This document shows, in pieces, positions 63,600-64,000 of a stretch of 64,000 bases of DNA. The number at the start of each line of letters is the position of its first letter. Position 1 is the stretch's first letter. A program made the translations under genes and the position numbers. The DNA comes from Macrotis lagotis. Its lineage: Eukaryota > Chordata > Mammalia > Peramelemorphia > Peramelidae. Location of the stretch: NCBI RefSeq assembly GCF_037893015.1, contig NC_133658.1, positions 60,417,818-60,481,817 on the forward strand. Direction: 5' to 3'. The notes beneath the pieces are model-generated. The model searched no databases. It was not told where the DNA came from and saw nothing but the letters and a program-made list of their open reading frames with translations.

Positions 63600-64000
63600 G
63601 GAAGAGAATGTTGTTTTCAAGCTATAGACTTTGATTACTGGGAAAGTTCTAGAGTAGATAATTAAAGAGATTGTTGGATAACATCTAGGAAAAGTATTGG
63701 TAATTCCAAAAATGACTTCATCAAGAATAGATCCAGCCAGAAAACCCTCATTGCCTTCAGGATTGCTAAACCAGTTGATGAGAATACTGTGGCTATAAAC
63801 TAATCTAGATTTTAGCCAAAGTTTTGATAAAGTATGTCATACTATTTTATGGAATACTTAATAATAGAGTCAGATGGATTCAAAACTTATTGGATGACTG
63901 TAGGGTAGATATTAGTGGGTTGATTTTAGTCTGGATCTTCAGTGGATCTCCCAGGAATCTCTGTTTTGCCTTTTGCTTTTTGTCATAATTATCAGTGACT
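63600..64000 (+). repeat. CR1/L3-like RT fragment, cut by the window end
   Basis: Text such as 'ccaaagttttgataaagtat' and 'ggatctcccaggaatctctg' corresponds to the CR1-group DFSKAFDKV and SGVPQGSVL motifs. Degraded. Confidence 0.55.

Overview
The window reads as an autosomal segment of a marsupial genome, most likely Australian. The evidence is the repeat content: full-length tRNA-derived SINEs of the WSINE1 type with target-site duplications, marsupial L1 and ORF2-less L1 (HAL1-type) copies, RTE/BovB-type LINEs, and much older L2, L3/CR1 and MIR fossils. Two host genes are decoded exon by exon below, by translation and by comparison with the human proteins as I remember them. No database search was run.

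Layout. 1-1.2 kb: MIR and an L1 3' end. 1.2-2.0 kb: CpG island and promoter of TAF1C. 1.7-6.82 kb (+): TAF1C, the SL1/TIF-IB subunit for RNA polymerase I, 14 coding exons, about 922 aa, complete. 7-20.6 kb: intergenic DNA full of old LINE and SINE fragments, one candidate LTR fossil and a perfect 28-bp hairpin. 20.9-60.48 kb (-): DNAAF1 (LRRC50), the leucine-rich-repeat dynein-arm preassembly factor, 12 coding exons, about 614 aa; the last exon is tentative. Its 24-kb first intron holds RTE, L2, L3 and L1 remains, an intact-looking RPL17 retrocopy, and a 10-kb pile of nested L1/HAL1/SINE insertions. 60.0-61.1 kb: a second CpG island. It carries DNAAF1 exon 1 on the minus strand and, by conserved gene order, should also be the start of HSDL1 on the plus strand. 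No HSDL1 coding exon was found before 64 kb.

Gene order. TAF1C and DNAAF1 are tail to tail, with HSDL1 expected head to head with DNAAF1. This is the order I recall for human 16q24.1. The genes have unrelated jobs (rRNA transcription and motile-cilium assembly), so this is conserved synteny and not a functional cluster. No new gene system was found. The most notable features are a perfect palindrome resembling an RFX X-box upstream of DNAAF1, a 24-bp coding minisatellite in DNAAF1 exon 1, a 63-bp coding repeat at the TAF1C C-terminus, a GC-AG intron in TAF1C, a full-length RPL17 retrocopy with its 5'TOP leader, and a long perfect hairpin of unknown origin.
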